From Silene conica (taxonomy: Eukaryota > Streptophyta > Magnoliopsida > Caryophyllales > Caryophyllaceae), in NCBI GenBank assembly GCA_029255685.2, contig CM055312.2, positions 10,564,649 to 10,628,648 of the forward strand: a stretch of DNA of 64,000 nucleotides, given 5' to 3'. Position numbers and translations under genes: made by a program. Positions 1 to 10,297 of this stretch are shown here, piece by piece. The notes beneath the pieces are model-generated. The model did no database searches and was not told the origin of the DNA. It saw only the letters and a list, made by a program, of their open reading frames with translations. Position 1 is the first letter of the stretch. The number at the start of each line of letters is the position of its first letter.

Positions 1-413
1 CAGAAATGTATGGGTTCAGGCAGGTTTGGTGGGTATTCTTCCTAAAATATAAGGGGTTCTTCCTAAGTAGTTGTTTCTTCGGTTTGGTCTCGGGTCCCTT
101 GCATCATAAATGAGCTTCCCTATTTATAGTGCTTGAAGACCTCTCCTTGGATCCGTTGGGTAAGGATTATTGGGCTATAGGTAGCCGTTAGTGACGTCTT
201 GCTCCTCATCATGCCTTGGACTTGACTCTTTTGGGCCTTACTGAGGACTTGGGCCGTTTGGCTTCCTAAGCACACTTCTAATATGTGCTTTCATTGACAA
301 TAAGTATACGGCCAAGATCTTGCCTTGGCTTCAATCTGTGCCCCCTGGGATGCGCCAATGGTTCGCTGCCACGTGTCATGGACCCAATATAATAGTAATT
401 TTGGGGCCCAACA
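1..413 (-). repeat. 3' LTR of Tat-lineage retrotransposon (cut by window edge)
   Basis: This stretch repeats 9386-9798 almost base for base; I count about three substitutions in 413 bp. It ends in CA on the plus strand (CCCAACA at 407-413), which is the TG terminus of the minus-oriented LTR. Because gag-pol runs on the minus strand, this left copy is the 3' LTR; its outer part lies outside the window. It has the same TATA-like word (TATAAATA on the minus strand, plus 121-128) as the complete copy. Confidence 0.95.
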
Positions 414-430
414 TTAGCCCCCAATTCCTG
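414..430 (-). other. Polypurine tract of Tat element
   Basis: On the minus strand the bases just before the 3' LTR read GGAATTGGGGGCTAA, a purine-rich run in the position where plus-strand DNA synthesis of LTR retrotransposons is primed. Confidence 0.7.
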
Positions 431-514
431 TGTAAGTTTGCTTGCGCGGGAATTTCAGTTACGCTTGTTTTCGTTTTGCTTTGATTTCTACTCCGTGGTA
501 ACTGTTCATATCCC

Positions 515-530
515 TCTTTTATTTAATCCT
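515..530 (+). promoter_or_regulatory. Possible TATA box for the antisense gene
   Basis: TTTATTTAAT lies about 190 bp before the first ATG of the plus-strand gene, followed by a pyrimidine-rich leader typical of plant 5' untranslated regions. This is inference from sequence only; a promoter inside or next to the 3' LTR pointing inwards would be needed for the antisense gene. Confidence 0.35.
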
Positions 531-714
531 AACTACCCCATTTAATCCCCTTTAACCTTCCCATCTTCCTTCCACAATTCCCCAAGTAATTTTCAAAGTT
601 CTGCCTTATCTTTTCCCCCTTCTTCCGACTTCCTCTTTGATTTCCTTCCGTCAATCGTTCACTTTTCCAGGTATTATCTTTATTCTTTCTTCAATTTTTC
701 CCTTTTTGATCATC

Positions 715-2732
715 ATGGGTGATGATCTTTTCCCCTCCCAAGGTCTCCTCTCTTCTCTTCATTCCTGCGATTCCTTTTTTAAGTCCTCCGACGTAGCTGC
801 TGTCAGGGGGCAATTCGGCTTTGACGAAAGGGTGAACATTCACGTTCCATCGGCCGGTCAGAGGGCTGACTTCTGCCGTCCTGGATGGACTTGCATGTAC
901 CTCTACCCTTTCTCGCTGGGTTTGAGGTTCCCTTTTCCTGAACTAGTGCAGGAGTTTCTTCATTCCAACAAACTCCCCATGTGCCAAATTAACCCTTACG
1001 CTTGGCGAACTATCCTGTCGTTAAGCAAAATAAATGAAAAATTTGACATGGGAATTAATATGGGTGATTTTGCTCACCTCTTTGCTGTGCGAGCCTTGGG
1101 TCATGGTCAGTTTACGATCCGGGCTTATAAAAGCAACGAGCATTGCATAATTTTCCCTCCGAAACCTAAGGATGCTGACTGGTTTCGGAGCTTTATTTTT
1201 GTGGAAGTAGCGTCCTTGCCCCGTCCTCATGATTACATCTATACCCGATGGAAGGCTTCCTCAGGTACCTGCTTTGATTGCTTTGTTGTTACTTTTGTTG
1301 CTTACCGTCTTACTGCTTTTCTTTTGCAGATTTACCCAGGATTCCTCCTGCTGCCGACGAGGAAGCGTCAATAACAAAGTTATTTGGTTTGGAGCCTGCA
1401 TACCGTTCTTTTAACTTCTTATTTGGATATACTTCTTTGGAAGAGGAAAGGGAGATGTCCACTGGTAACTCTTTTTCGCTCGTACTTTGTTGAGTTGGTT
1501 CTCGCTTTTACTTCCTTTCTTTACTTTTTCCGCCGTTTTCGCAGATTCAACAAGACCCGTGATGACTGCGGCCATGATGATGGCTCAGATGAGGAAGAAG
1601 ACCGTGGCTGGTGGTCTTAGGGCTCCTTCCAAGAGGAAGGCGGAGGCGGCTGGTGAGGAGGCCTCTGCCAAGAGGTTGGAGCCTTCCTCTTCTTCTGATG
1701 ATGTGACAGTTCTTGCTGCCCCCATATCTTCTCTGCCCCCTTTGGGTCCTCCTACGCTGACTAGGGCTCCTTCCCCGTTGGTTAAGAGGGAGCCGTCTGG
1801 ATCCGGGGCTGGAGGATCGGGTACCAGGGTCATGCGTGCTGGGGCTATGGATGAAGTGAATGACGTAATGTCTGATCTTCCTGAGGATGTCATCAGATTG
1901 CCTGTTGGATTCGGGTGTACTGCAGGAGTGCCTTGCTGGCCGACTTTGAAGAGAGCTTTGCTTCCTGGTGTGAGGACGTACCTCCGTCCTAAGCCTACTA
2001 GAGAGCTGTTAGAGGATGCTGCCGAGCAGGCGTTTGCGGTATGCCGTCTTTTTCTCTTGTTCCTGCACTTAGAATTCTTTTTATCTTCCGCTTTTCATCC
2101 CTTTCTTCCTGCAGACTTTGCAGATGCTATTGGTTGAAATTGACCGCCTGCCGGAATCTGAGAGGGAAGTAACTTCTTTAAAGGCTGAGTTGAATTTGAT
2201 GACTAGGAGGTTTGAAGCGGAGAAGGCTCGGGGGAATCAGAGGCTGGAGGAAGCTAAGGCGAAGGAGAAGGATTCCGAGGAGCAGATGGCAATAATTCTG
2301 GATGCTAAGGACGCTCTTGCTGCTGATGTGAAGAGGTGGAAAGATGCCAAGGAGGCTGCTGATGCAGAGATTGCCATCCTGCAGGAGAAGAAGAAGTCCC
2401 TCTCTGACGTGTTGTCTGATATTGTTCCATATACTCACTGGGCAGCCAGAGTGGAGTGCATGAGGGAGGTGTTGGAGAACAAGCACCTGGGATGGGACGT
2501 GGTGGAGGAAGAGCGCCTTTTGGAGGAGGCTTTTCCAGTAAAGCCTGATCTTCGAGTGCTCTCGGATTGTGAGGAGGAGGGTGCTCCGGAGATAAACAGT
2601 CCTGTTCTTGCCGCATCTCCCCCTGTTCAGGAAGAAGCGACTCCAGCAACTCCCCCTCCGGCAAAGGATGATCAAGGCGGAACCGGTGCAGCTGGTGACT
2701 CCTCCTCCGTGACCAAACATGTTATTGCGTAG
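715..2732 (+). CDS. Antisense extra gene of Tat element, spliced (gypsy-type 'transposase' domain plus coiled coil)
   Basis: I read four exons: 715-1264, 1330-1464, 1545-2038 and 2115-2732, separated by introns of 65, 80 and 76 bp. Each intron starts GT and ends in a pyrimidine tract plus CAG. The junction phases are 1, 1 and 0, and the joined frame stays open for about 598 residues. The start at 715 is the first ATG; the frame is open upstream without ATG. The N-terminal part (motifs YLYPFSLGLRFPFPELVQEF and NPYAWRTILSL) resembles the plant domain called putative gypsy-type transposon (PF04195, from memory). Exon 3 is basic and Ser/Pro-rich (SKRKAEAAGEEASAKR), possibly nuclear. Exon 4 is a long coiled coil, then an acidic Pro-rich tail. 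The gene runs against gag-pol and converges with it. Extra antisense frames are known in Tat elements; their function is not established. Confidence 0.75.
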
Positions 2733-3315
2733 TTTGTTAACTTTGTCGTTTTTCTGCGCCCTGTGTGGCATGTTATTTCGTTGTTCTTCCTGGACCCGGG
2801 TGGGTCCAGTTTAAACATTTGTCTTTTGGGGCCCTTAGTTTATGGGCATATTTTGTAAGTACTTTTATCCGGCCTTTTTTCCTGGCTGGCGGAGCACCGG
2901 AGGGTGCGAAAAAATATTTCTGGTTCCAGGGCTTCCTGGATCCTCGGTTTATATGTTTGTTTTTCTTGCATGCATGCTTTTGTTTGTTTTTGAATGGCCA
3001 AGTGTGTGTGCTGGTTCCCTTAGTTAGGAGTTTTCCAGGCTTTTACGCGGGTGCTTAGTATTGTGGGTTACTGTGCCCCAGCTTGTTTATACTTCGCCAC
3101 ATTCACACGTTCTAATTATGACAATGTTTCAACAAGAATTGTTTGACTGAATTAAACCGATAGTTATATATTCAAGATAACCGTGGGGTTTCTTACAAAA
3201 TGTTCAAAAGATACTTGTCAAGATTTTAGCTTGACGTTAAAGAAAAGAAAGTGAAATGACATAAATAGCAAAAGGGGTTTCTTACAAAGTCCTAGAACCT
3301 GAAGGATCAGGTTGC
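2733..3315 (+). other. Spacer between the antisense gene and the end of pol
   Basis: This 583-bp stretch has no coding frame I can support. It is the 3' flank of both the plus-strand antisense gene and the minus-strand pol gene, so their transcripts converge and may overlap here. The short phrase GGGGTTTCTTACAAA occurs twice, near 3184 and 3275. Confidence 0.6.
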
Positions 3316-6300
3316 TTAGATGAGATATTTCTTTAGGTGCAAGATGTTCCATGGCCTGGGTACCATTTTTCCGTTCATGTCCATGAGCCTGTAGGAGCCA
3401 CTTCCAGTTGTGCTTTCTACTTGATATGGCCCTTCCCAATTATACGCGAATTTTCCTGCTTGGTGGTTTTTGGTGTTCTGGAAGACTTTCCTGAGAACCA
3501 GATCTCCCACCTGCAGGGTCCTGATCTTGACGTTCTTGTTGTATGCTCGTGCTACCATCTGTTTGTATGATGTTATTCGGATTTGAGCACTTGTTCTGAG
3601 TTCATCTATGGTATCCAGGCTGCTGGCCATCTCCGTTTGGTTGCGCTCTTCTGTCAGGCATCCGTATCTTTGTGTTGGGATCCTGACTTCTGAAGGGATT
3701 ACTGCTTCAGCTCCGAACACCAGGCTGAAGGGTGTTTGGCCTGTTGCAACTTTTGGCGTTGTTCTATCTGACCATAGGACGAGAGGTAACTCTTCCGCCC
3801 ATTTCCCCCCTGCTTCTTCTAGCCTTCTCTTTAAGTTGTCCATGACAATTCTGTTGCTAGATTCAGCCTGGCCATTGGTCTGGGGGTACCTGGGAGCAGC
3901 TTTTAGTAGTGTGATGTTCCAGCCAGCACAAAATGCCTCTGTCTTGTTGGATATGAACTGAGAACCATTATCACATATAATTTCAGAAGGTATGCCAAAC
4001 CTACAGATTATATTACGTTTGAGGAAAGATATCACCTGATTTTCTGTGATCTGCGGGAAGGATTCTGCCTCTATCCATTTGGAAAAGTAATCTGTTAGCG
4101 CTAGCATGTAAGTTTTGTTTCCTGGTGCCCTTGGTAGAGGTCCTACGATATCCATTCCCCACTTCATGAATGGCCATGGTGATATTACTGGATGCAGTGG
4201 TTCTGCAGGCTGGTGCATTACGGGCGCGTGTTTCTGGCAGGGTTGGCATTTTTTTGCAAATTCCATAGCATCCTTTCTCACTGTTGGCCAGTAGTAGCCC
4301 TGTCTGAGTGCTTTGTTAGATAGGCTCCTGCCCCCTGCATGATTTCCGCATTCACCACTGTGGAGATCATGCAAGACAGCCTGACTTTCTTTTTCCCCCA
4401 GACAGCGTAACCAGGGTCCAGCCATCGATCTCCTGAACAAAATTCCATCTATTAGTGTGAACCTTGATGCTTTCATTTTAAATCCTCTTACCTCTTTTTT
4501 CTCAGGAGGGAGGATGTCGTTTGCTAGCCACTCAATGTATGGTGTTCTCCAATCTGGGGCTTCTTCCTGACCGATGGTGTTGCTGAGTATTCCTGCTTCC
4601 ATTTCCCACTGAGTACTGGAGGTGTCAACTTCTGGATCCTGTCCTGAAGTTGAAGGTTCCAGTACGTGAATGATTGGAACTGCAGAAATTTCTCCTGGAT
4701 TGAACGTAGCCCCCAGATTGGCCAACGCATCGGCTTCGGCATTCTGGTCCCTGGGTACTTGCTTTAGCTCGAATGTGATGAATTCTGCTTTTAACTCTCT
4801 GGCCACTTTTAGATATGCAATCATCTTTGTATCCTTAGCCTCATATTCGCCGTTGACATGGTTCACTATGAGTTGTGAATCGCCAAAGGCTCGCAGGTGC
4901 CTGATTTTCATCCCCAAAGCTAGCTGCAGTCCTTGGATCAATGCCTCGTACTCGGCGACGTTATTTGTTGCAGGAAACTCGCACCTCACGGCATGCGCAA
5001 TGACGTCTCCTTGCGGAGACCGCAGTACCATGCCTACTCCTGCTCCCCGGCTGTTCGAGGCGCCATCTACATGTAGCGTCCAGCACCTTTCTGCGGAGTC
5101 CATTTCTGGAGGCAGGAAAGCCACTTCTGCTTCTTTTTGCAAACCTGGACTAAAGTCGGAGACAAAATCTGCCAAGGCCTGTGACTTTATTGCTGTACGA
5201 GTTTCGAATTTTAAATCGTAGCCACTTAAATGTACTGACCATTTGGCCATTCTCCCAGACAATTCCGGTTTTCCTAATATGGATTTTAAAGGATAGCTTG
5301 TTAGGACCGAAATTGTGTGGGATTCAAAATAAGGTCTGAGTTTATAAGACGCTGTTACTAAAGCTAAAATGAGTTTTTCTGGAGCAGAATACCTGGTCTC
5401 TGCAGGTAGCAGAGACTTGCTGATATAATATACAGGATGCTGTGATCCTTCCCACTCTCTTACCATGACCCCACTGGCTGCTGCTTCTGTAACGGATAAG
5501 TACAGGTAGAGTTGCTCCCCTGGTTCCGGCTTTGATAGGAGTGGGGGAGTGCTGAGGTATTCTTTGAGGCTTTTAAAAGCTTCTTCATGCTCCGTTGTCC
5601 ATTCGAACCTCTTGCTTTTCCGCAAGATATCGTAGAACAGCTTGCATCTTTCTGAGGATCTGGATATAAATCTGTTGAGGGCTGCTACCCTTCCTGTTAG
5701 CTTTTGCACGTCCCTTGGTTTTTGTGGCGACTCCAGCTGCAGCAGAGCTTTGATTTGATCCGTGCTAGCCTCAATACCTCTCTGTGTGACCATATACCCC
5801 AGGAACTTCCCGGTGGATACTCCAAAGGTGCACTTTGAAGGGTTCAGCTTCATCTGATATTTCCTCAGGGTGCTGAACGTTTCTTGTAAATGCTGAAAGT
5901 GTTGTCCTGCTGCTTTGGATTTTACAACCATATCGTCGATATATACTTCCATTGTTTTTCCTATCTGGTCTTTGAACATCATGTTCACTAGCCTTTGATA
6001 GGTGGATCCTGCATTTTTGAGTCCAAAAGGCATAACATTGTAACAGTATATACCTCTCTCTGATTGGAAGGCTGTTTTTTCTTGATCTTCGACAGCCATT
6101 TTGATTTGGTTATAGCCGCTCCAGGCATCCAGGAACGTCAGCATCTCATGTCCTGCAGTAGCATCCACCATGGCGTCTATATGTGGCAGAGGAAAGGGGT
6201 CTTTTGGGCAGGCTTTGTTCAAATCTGTAAAGTCAACACAGACCCGCCACTTGCCATTTTTCTTAGGCACCACTACCACGTTAGATAGCCATTTTGGGTA

Positions 6301-6654
6301 TTTTACTTCCCTGATTTTTCCAGCGGCCAGGAGGTTGTCTACCTCCTGGTTGATTACCTGGTTTCTTTCATAGGCGAATTTTCGCCTTTTCTGCTGGACT
6401 GGTTTGTGGTTGGGATCCACGCTTAACCTGTGGGATATGACCTCTGGATCTATTCCTACCATATCTTCATATGACCAAGCAAAGCAATCTATATTATCTT
6501 TTAACAATTGTACTAGTTTTAGGCGGATGTCACCTGTGCATTCTGCTCCCATCAGCACTATCCTTTCTGGGTGCTGCGGATCCAGGAGGATTTCATCCAA
6601 CTCTAGCTGCTGTGGCTCAACATATTCCTCCTGGGGCCGCTTTCCCTTTGATTG
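3316..6654 (-). pseudogene. pol: Tat pol: reverse transcriptase, two RNase H domains, integrase
   Basis: The frame runs from just after an in-frame TAG (6657-6655) to a stop at 3316; residue numbers here start at position 6600. Reverse transcriptase spans about 100-280, with the YIDD active site at 220-223. A gypsy RNase H follows at about 365-480. A second, archaeal-like RNase H lies at about 507-630, with the D-E-D-D residues visible at 512, 550, 574 and 624. Integrase has the H-H-C-C zinc finger (747, 754, 785, 788) and the catalytic D817, D877, E913. So the catalytic residues look intact, but the frame is cut off from gag and protease by two nonsense codons in the same frame (6864-6862 and 6657-6655). 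I see no true start codon after the second stop. It is best described as a recently disabled polyprotein gene. Read-through would be needed to make it. Confidence 0.9.
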
Positions 6655-6864
6655 CTATGCTGATGGTGGTGGAGTCGCTGTGGGTTTGAGCGCTACTTTA
6701 TAGCAGCTCCTTGCTTCGTCCTGGCTTCCTTTGATTGTTTGGACTCCCCATGGGGTAGGGAACTTCAAGCATTGGTGGTACGACGAAGGTATTGCTTTCA
6801 TGTCATGGATCCATGGCCTGCCGAGAATCACATTGTAAGTAGAAGGACCATCAATTACAAGTTA
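6655..6864 (-). other. Two in-frame stop codons between gag-protease and reverse transcriptase
   Basis: Reading the minus strand in the gag frame, TAA falls at 6864-6862 and TAG at 6657-6655. Between them the frame is open and reads as the usual protease to reverse transcriptase linker, with the LGRPW motif. The upstream and downstream frames are the same phase, so these are nonsense changes and not frameshifts. Confidence 0.9.
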
Positions 6865-9120
6865 TCTTACCTGTTTGTTTATTCCTCCAGCGTAGGTAGG
6901 AATGAGTATCTCTCCCAGGGAGTTTTTCGTTTCACCGCTGAATCCCACCAGAGGTACTGCCTTCTTTACCAGGTCGCTCTCGCTGAATCCCATGTTCTTT
7001 AGCGTTTCTAGCATGATCAGGTTGACGGAGCTTCCTGTATCCACCAGTATCTTCTTGACTGTGCAATTCCCTATGGACAGGGCAATTATTAAAGCATCAT
7101 CATGATATTCTGCTTCCCCTCCTCCGTCAGTTTCGTCGAAACTGACTGCTGGGAGGTCTTTGCTGCTGATTCTGCAGGAGCTCTCTGGTTTGTCGCCTTT
7201 TGTCTTGGTGGCGTGCCTCTTGGCGGCTGAATAGGTTAACCCGCATAATTCTGATCCCCCTGTGATTACATTGATAATTTTTGTACAAATAGGAGGACTG
7301 GAAGGCCTGACCTGACTCGTGGAGTTGACTTTGGTTCCCTTGGCCAGTAAATGGTTCAGGTTCCCTTGGTTGAACTGATATTTTACCTCCTTCCTTAAGG
7401 TGATGCATTCTTCTGTCGTGTGACCGATGTTCTCCTCATGGAAGTCGCACCGTAGACTGGTGTCCCGGTTGTCCTTTGGTCTTTCTTCCGTCCTCTTCCT
7501 AGGCCACTTAACCTTCTCTCCCAGGTTTTTGAGGGCCTTGATTACACCTGCAAGATTAACATCAAAACCATACTCTTTTATCCTGGGAGGTAGATTCGGA
7601 TCATTCTTCCAGTTTTTGCCTCCTGTTATTTTGTTGACTGGCCTGCTGTAGGGCTTAGCCTTCTCGTTCCTTTCTTCTTTTGCTTTTCTGGTGGGGGTCT
7701 CAACGCGCTGGCTGATTCTCCTGGGGCCTGGGTCTTCTTCCAGGAGGACGGCATCCAAGGCCTTCTGCTGTACTTGAGCGAAGCTGGTGCAGGTCCACTT
7801 GGTTAAGTCTTTGTACAGATCTGACCCCTCTGGCAGCCCCCAGCGGAAGGCATGGATGGCGGTTGCTACATCACACTTTGGTATGGATACCATCTCGTTG
7901 TTGAACCGGGCCAGGTAGTCCCTGGTTGGCTCTGTGTCACGCTGGATAATGCGGTATAGGTCGCTTGTTTGCTTTTCCGGCTTCCGACTGCTGGCAAATT
8001 GCTGGTTGAAAGCGTTCACCAGTTCAGCAAAACTGGAAATACTTCCATTAGGCAGACTAACCAGCCACTGCAAGGCTGCTCCTGAGAGGGTTGATCCAAA
8101 CCCTTTACACATGCAGGCCTCTTTGAGTGGACCAGCAGCCGTTATCACCATCATCTTCTGTTTATATTGATTGACGTGGTCCACCGGATCAGCGGTTCCG
8201 TCGTAGTGCTTCATTGTTGGCGGCGTGAATCCTTTTGGCACGTCGACGGAGACTATATTGCTGGTGAAGGGAGAATCCGCATAACTGTCCTCCGTTGCCT
8301 TCTCCAAGGGACGTGGCACTCCTGGTATGCGGTTGACGAGGTCCCACAGTTCATTGTATTTCTGCTCCCACGCGTTAGATAGTGCGGGTGTCGCGTAGGG
8401 AGGTAGAAATCCATGTTCCGTGGTTCCTGGAGCCTGGCTGGTCAGCGGGAACGGGCTGGCATACTGAGAAGTGTGGATGATGGAGGGGGTCTGCTGGTAG
8501 CTGTGTCCTGGAACCCCGCTGTACTGCTGGTAGGGAGGCGGCCTTGTTGATGACTCGGCCTGCCAGGCTGGAGCTTGTTGGTACGAGGGTCCTGCAGGAT
8601 GAGAAAAGTTAGCGCTTGTGGGCTGTATTTTAAGGAAATTGTTACCTGTACGAGATGGCGATGGGTAGGACAGGAATCCCAGCCCACTGGGGGTAATTTC
8701 TTCTGGAGGAGTGATCCTGCTGAGATCTAGGCGAGTGACTATCTCAGCTGGAACTTCCCTCGTCCTTTTCCCACTGGTTCTTTCTTGGTGTCTCCCAACG
8801 ACTTCTGCCGTGGTTGCTGTTGTGCTGGTGGCGATTCGTGCCCTCAGATCCTGGTTGTCTTTCTTCAGGCTGTTGATCGCCTCCGCCATTGACTGCCACA
8901 TTTCCGCAGTTGGAGCAGGCTGGCTTGGATTTTGCCTTTTCCCGGTGTCTGGCTGTAAGGTAACAGTGGTTTTGGTTGGGACCATGGTTGGGGTACTGCT
9001 GCCGGCTGGTGCCATGGTTGTTGTCGGAATCGTAACTTTGGATGTGGGTACCAGCGGGGTTTTGCTAGCGGACAAAGGTGGTGTTAAAGGATTGGTTGTT
9101 TTTGGGGTGTTTCCCGACAT
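6862..9120 (-). CDS. gag: Tat gag with aspartic protease
   Basis: The frame is open from 9180 but the first ATG is at 9120, giving about 752 residues. The N-terminal 300 residues are low-complexity and rich in Pro, Thr and Ser. The capsid-like retrotransposon gag domain lies in the middle, with motifs such as HYDGTADPVDHVNQY and GAALQWL. A zinc-knuckle-like run, CDFHEENIGHTTEEC, follows near the C-terminal third. The protease active site is DTGSS, about 55 residues before the stop. The TAA at 6864-6862 interrupts what in relatives is one continuous gag-pol frame. The product would form the virus-like particle core and process it; it belongs to an endogenous plant retrotransposon. Confidence 0.88.
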   Translation of the reverse strand: MSGNTPKTTNPLTPPLSASKTPLVPTSKVTIPTTTMAPAGSSTPTMVPTKTTVTLQPDTGKRQNPSQPAPTAEMWQSMAEAINSLKKDNQDLRARIATSTTATTAEVVGRHQERTSGKRTREVPAEIVTRLDLSRITPPEEITPSGLGFLSYPSPSRTGNNFLKIQPTSANFSHPAGPSYQQAPAWQAESSTRPPPYQQYSGVPGHSYQQTPSIIHTSQYASPFPLTSQAPGTTEHGFLPPYATPALSNAWEQKYNELWDLVNRIPGVPRPLEKATEDSYADSPFTSNIVSVDVPKGFTPPTMKHYDGTADPVDHVNQYKQKMMVITAAGPLKEACMCKGFGSTLSGAALQWLVSLPNGSISSFAELVNAFNQQFASSRKPEKQTSDLYRIIQRDTEPTRDYLARFNNEMVSIPKCDVATAIHAFRWGLPEGSDLYKDLTKWTCTSFAQVQQKALDAVLLEEDPGPRRISQRVETPTRKAKEERNEKAKPYSRPVNKITGGKNWKNDPNLPPRIKEYGFDVNLAGVIKALKNLGEKVKWPRKRTEERPKDNRDTSLRCDFHEENIGHTTEECITLRKEVKYQFNQGNLNHLLAKGTKVNSTSQVRPSSPPICTKIINVITGGSELCGLTYSAAKRHATKTKGDKPESSCRISSKDLPAVSFDETDGGGEAEYHDDALIIALSIGNCTVKKILVDTGSSVNLIMLETLKNMGFSESDLVKKAVPLVGFSGETKNSLGEILIPTYAGGINKQVR

Positions 9121-9183
9121 TTTTGGCTTTTTGGCTAGGACGAATTTTTGAGGTTTTTTTGTTTTGGGTACGATGATCACTAT

Positions 9184-9202
9184 AGCCCCACGGTGGGCGC
9201 CA
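9184..9202 (-). other. Primer-binding site, tRNA-Lys type
   Basis: The minus strand reads TGGCGCCCACCGTGGGGCT, three bases inside the 5' LTR. This matches the complement of the 3' end of plant tRNA-Lys as I remember it. It fixes the orientation of the element and the LTR boundary at 9206. Confidence 0.8.
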
Positions 9203-9205
9203 AAA

Positions 9206-9798
9206 TGTTTTGGTCAAAAATTACCAAGTTCGTTAATGCAAGGTTATAGTGATCTAATGAAGTGGGTATGCACTGATTTTGCTTAGTGAATTATGAGACG
9301 AGATAAACAAAGGAAAAGATAGCATTATTCTTATTGAGTTATATTGGTGTTACAATGTTGTGGGTTTACCATACAAATATTCTTGCAGAAATGTATGGGT
9401 TCAGGCAGGTTTGGTGGGTATTCTTCCTAAAATATAAGGGGTTCTTCCTAAGTAGTTGTTTCTTCGGTTTGGTCTCGGGTCCCTTGCATCATAAATGAGC
9501 TTCCCTATTTATAGTGCTTGAAGACCTCTTCTTGGATCCGTTGGGTAAGGATTATTGGGCTATAGGTAGCCGTTAGTGACGTCTTGCTCCTCATCATGCC
9601 TTGGACTTGACTCTTTTGGGCCTTACTGAGGACTTGGGCCGTTTGGCTTCCTAAGCACACTTCTAATATGTGCTTTCATTGACAATAAGTATACGGCCAA
9701 GATCTTGCCTTGGCTTCAATCCGTGCCCTCTGGGATGCGCCAATGGTTCGCTGCCACGTGTCATGGACCCAATATAATAGTAATTTTGGGGCCCAACA
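9206..9798 (-). repeat. 5' LTR of Tat element (complete, 593 bp)
   Basis: The LTR runs from TGTTTTGG at 9206 to CCCAACA at 9798, so it has TG...CA ends. It is the partner of 1-413. In the minus-strand sense it holds U3 motifs, a TATA box and the transcription start region, then the gag leader. Confidence 0.95.
9506..9513 (-). promoter_or_regulatory. TATA box of Tat LTR
   Basis: The minus strand reads CACTATAAATAGGG at this place, a good plant TATA box inside the LTR. Upstream in U3 there is a bZIP-type TGACGTC at 9577-9583 and a perfect G-box CACGTG at 9755-9760. Both are known binding words for stress or hormone responsive bZIP factors; whether they act here is inference. Confidence 0.65.
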
Positions 9799-10297
9799 TG
9801 TACCCCTGCGTATAGCACTTTATTAGTCGTACCCCTAAACTTAATTAGTTAATCCCATCAGTAGCCAAACATGTTTATGCCGTCTGTGTTAGACGTTAAG
9901 TGTCATGTTGGCACTCTATTTGCCAAATAAGCACCTGACGTGGCAAAGGGTTTTTCCCATTGATGCCCTTGTCATTTCTTTTTTTCCCACTTGTATCCCT
10001 GCATTTTTCCATTTTTGGTTTCGATGTTGAGCTGATATCTTTAAAACCGTATTGCTTATTATACCCTTTTAAATTCATAAAAAAATGTAATATATCGTTT
10101 ATTATATCTCTTTTTATATCACATGAGATGATACCGTTATATATTACTTTTTATTTTGTGAGATGATACCGTTATATATTACCTCACAAAATTTAAGACG
10201 GATACCAGTTTAGGGGTACAACTAATAAAGTGCTATACGCAGGGGTACAAGTGGGAAAAGTGAATACCACTGGGGCATCAATGGGAAAAACCCTTTT
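9799..10297. mobile_element. Terminal-inverted-repeat element interrupted by the Tat insertion
   Basis: Bases 9800-9845 (CCCCTGCGTATAGCAC and on) are the reverse complement of about 10203-10247. The right end then continues outward with a segment (10252-10297) whose complement starts AAAGGGTTTTTCCCATTGAT. That outer part is missing on the left, where the Tat LTR begins in the middle of the matching phrase ACTTGTACCCC. A second partial copy of the outer segment sits inside at 9945-10003. The Tat retrotransposon therefore inserted into the left inverted repeat. I see no transposase frame; the family is not clear, perhaps Mutator-like. Confidence 0.65.

Larger units (their letters stand above)
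1..9798 (-). mobile_element. Ty3/gypsy LTR retrotransposon, Tat lineage
   Basis: The element has two LTRs, a primer-binding site, gag, protease, reverse transcriptase, two RNase H domains and integrase, in that order on the minus strand. The second RNase H domain between the ordinary RNase H and integrase (residues about 507-630 of the pol frame) is the known mark of the Tat lineage (Ogre, Retand, Grande and relatives). So is an extra reading frame between pol and the 3' LTR. The low LTR divergence (about 0.7% over the 413 bp I could compare) says the insertion is fairly recent. Two in-frame stops break gag-pol. It inserted into an older inverted-repeat element, and the bases right of the LTR (TGTAC) are the likely target-site duplication, whose partner lies outside the window. 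Confidence 0.93.

Noticed and set aside
637..714. Upstream extension of the antisense gene
   Set aside because: The frame is open but begins at TTG; the first ATG is at 715, and the extra piece is a hydrophobic run from pyrimidine-rich leader DNA.
4670..5221. Plus-strand frame of 183 codons
   Set aside because: It is the antisense of the Tat RNase H region; the minus strand shows clear catalytic motifs.
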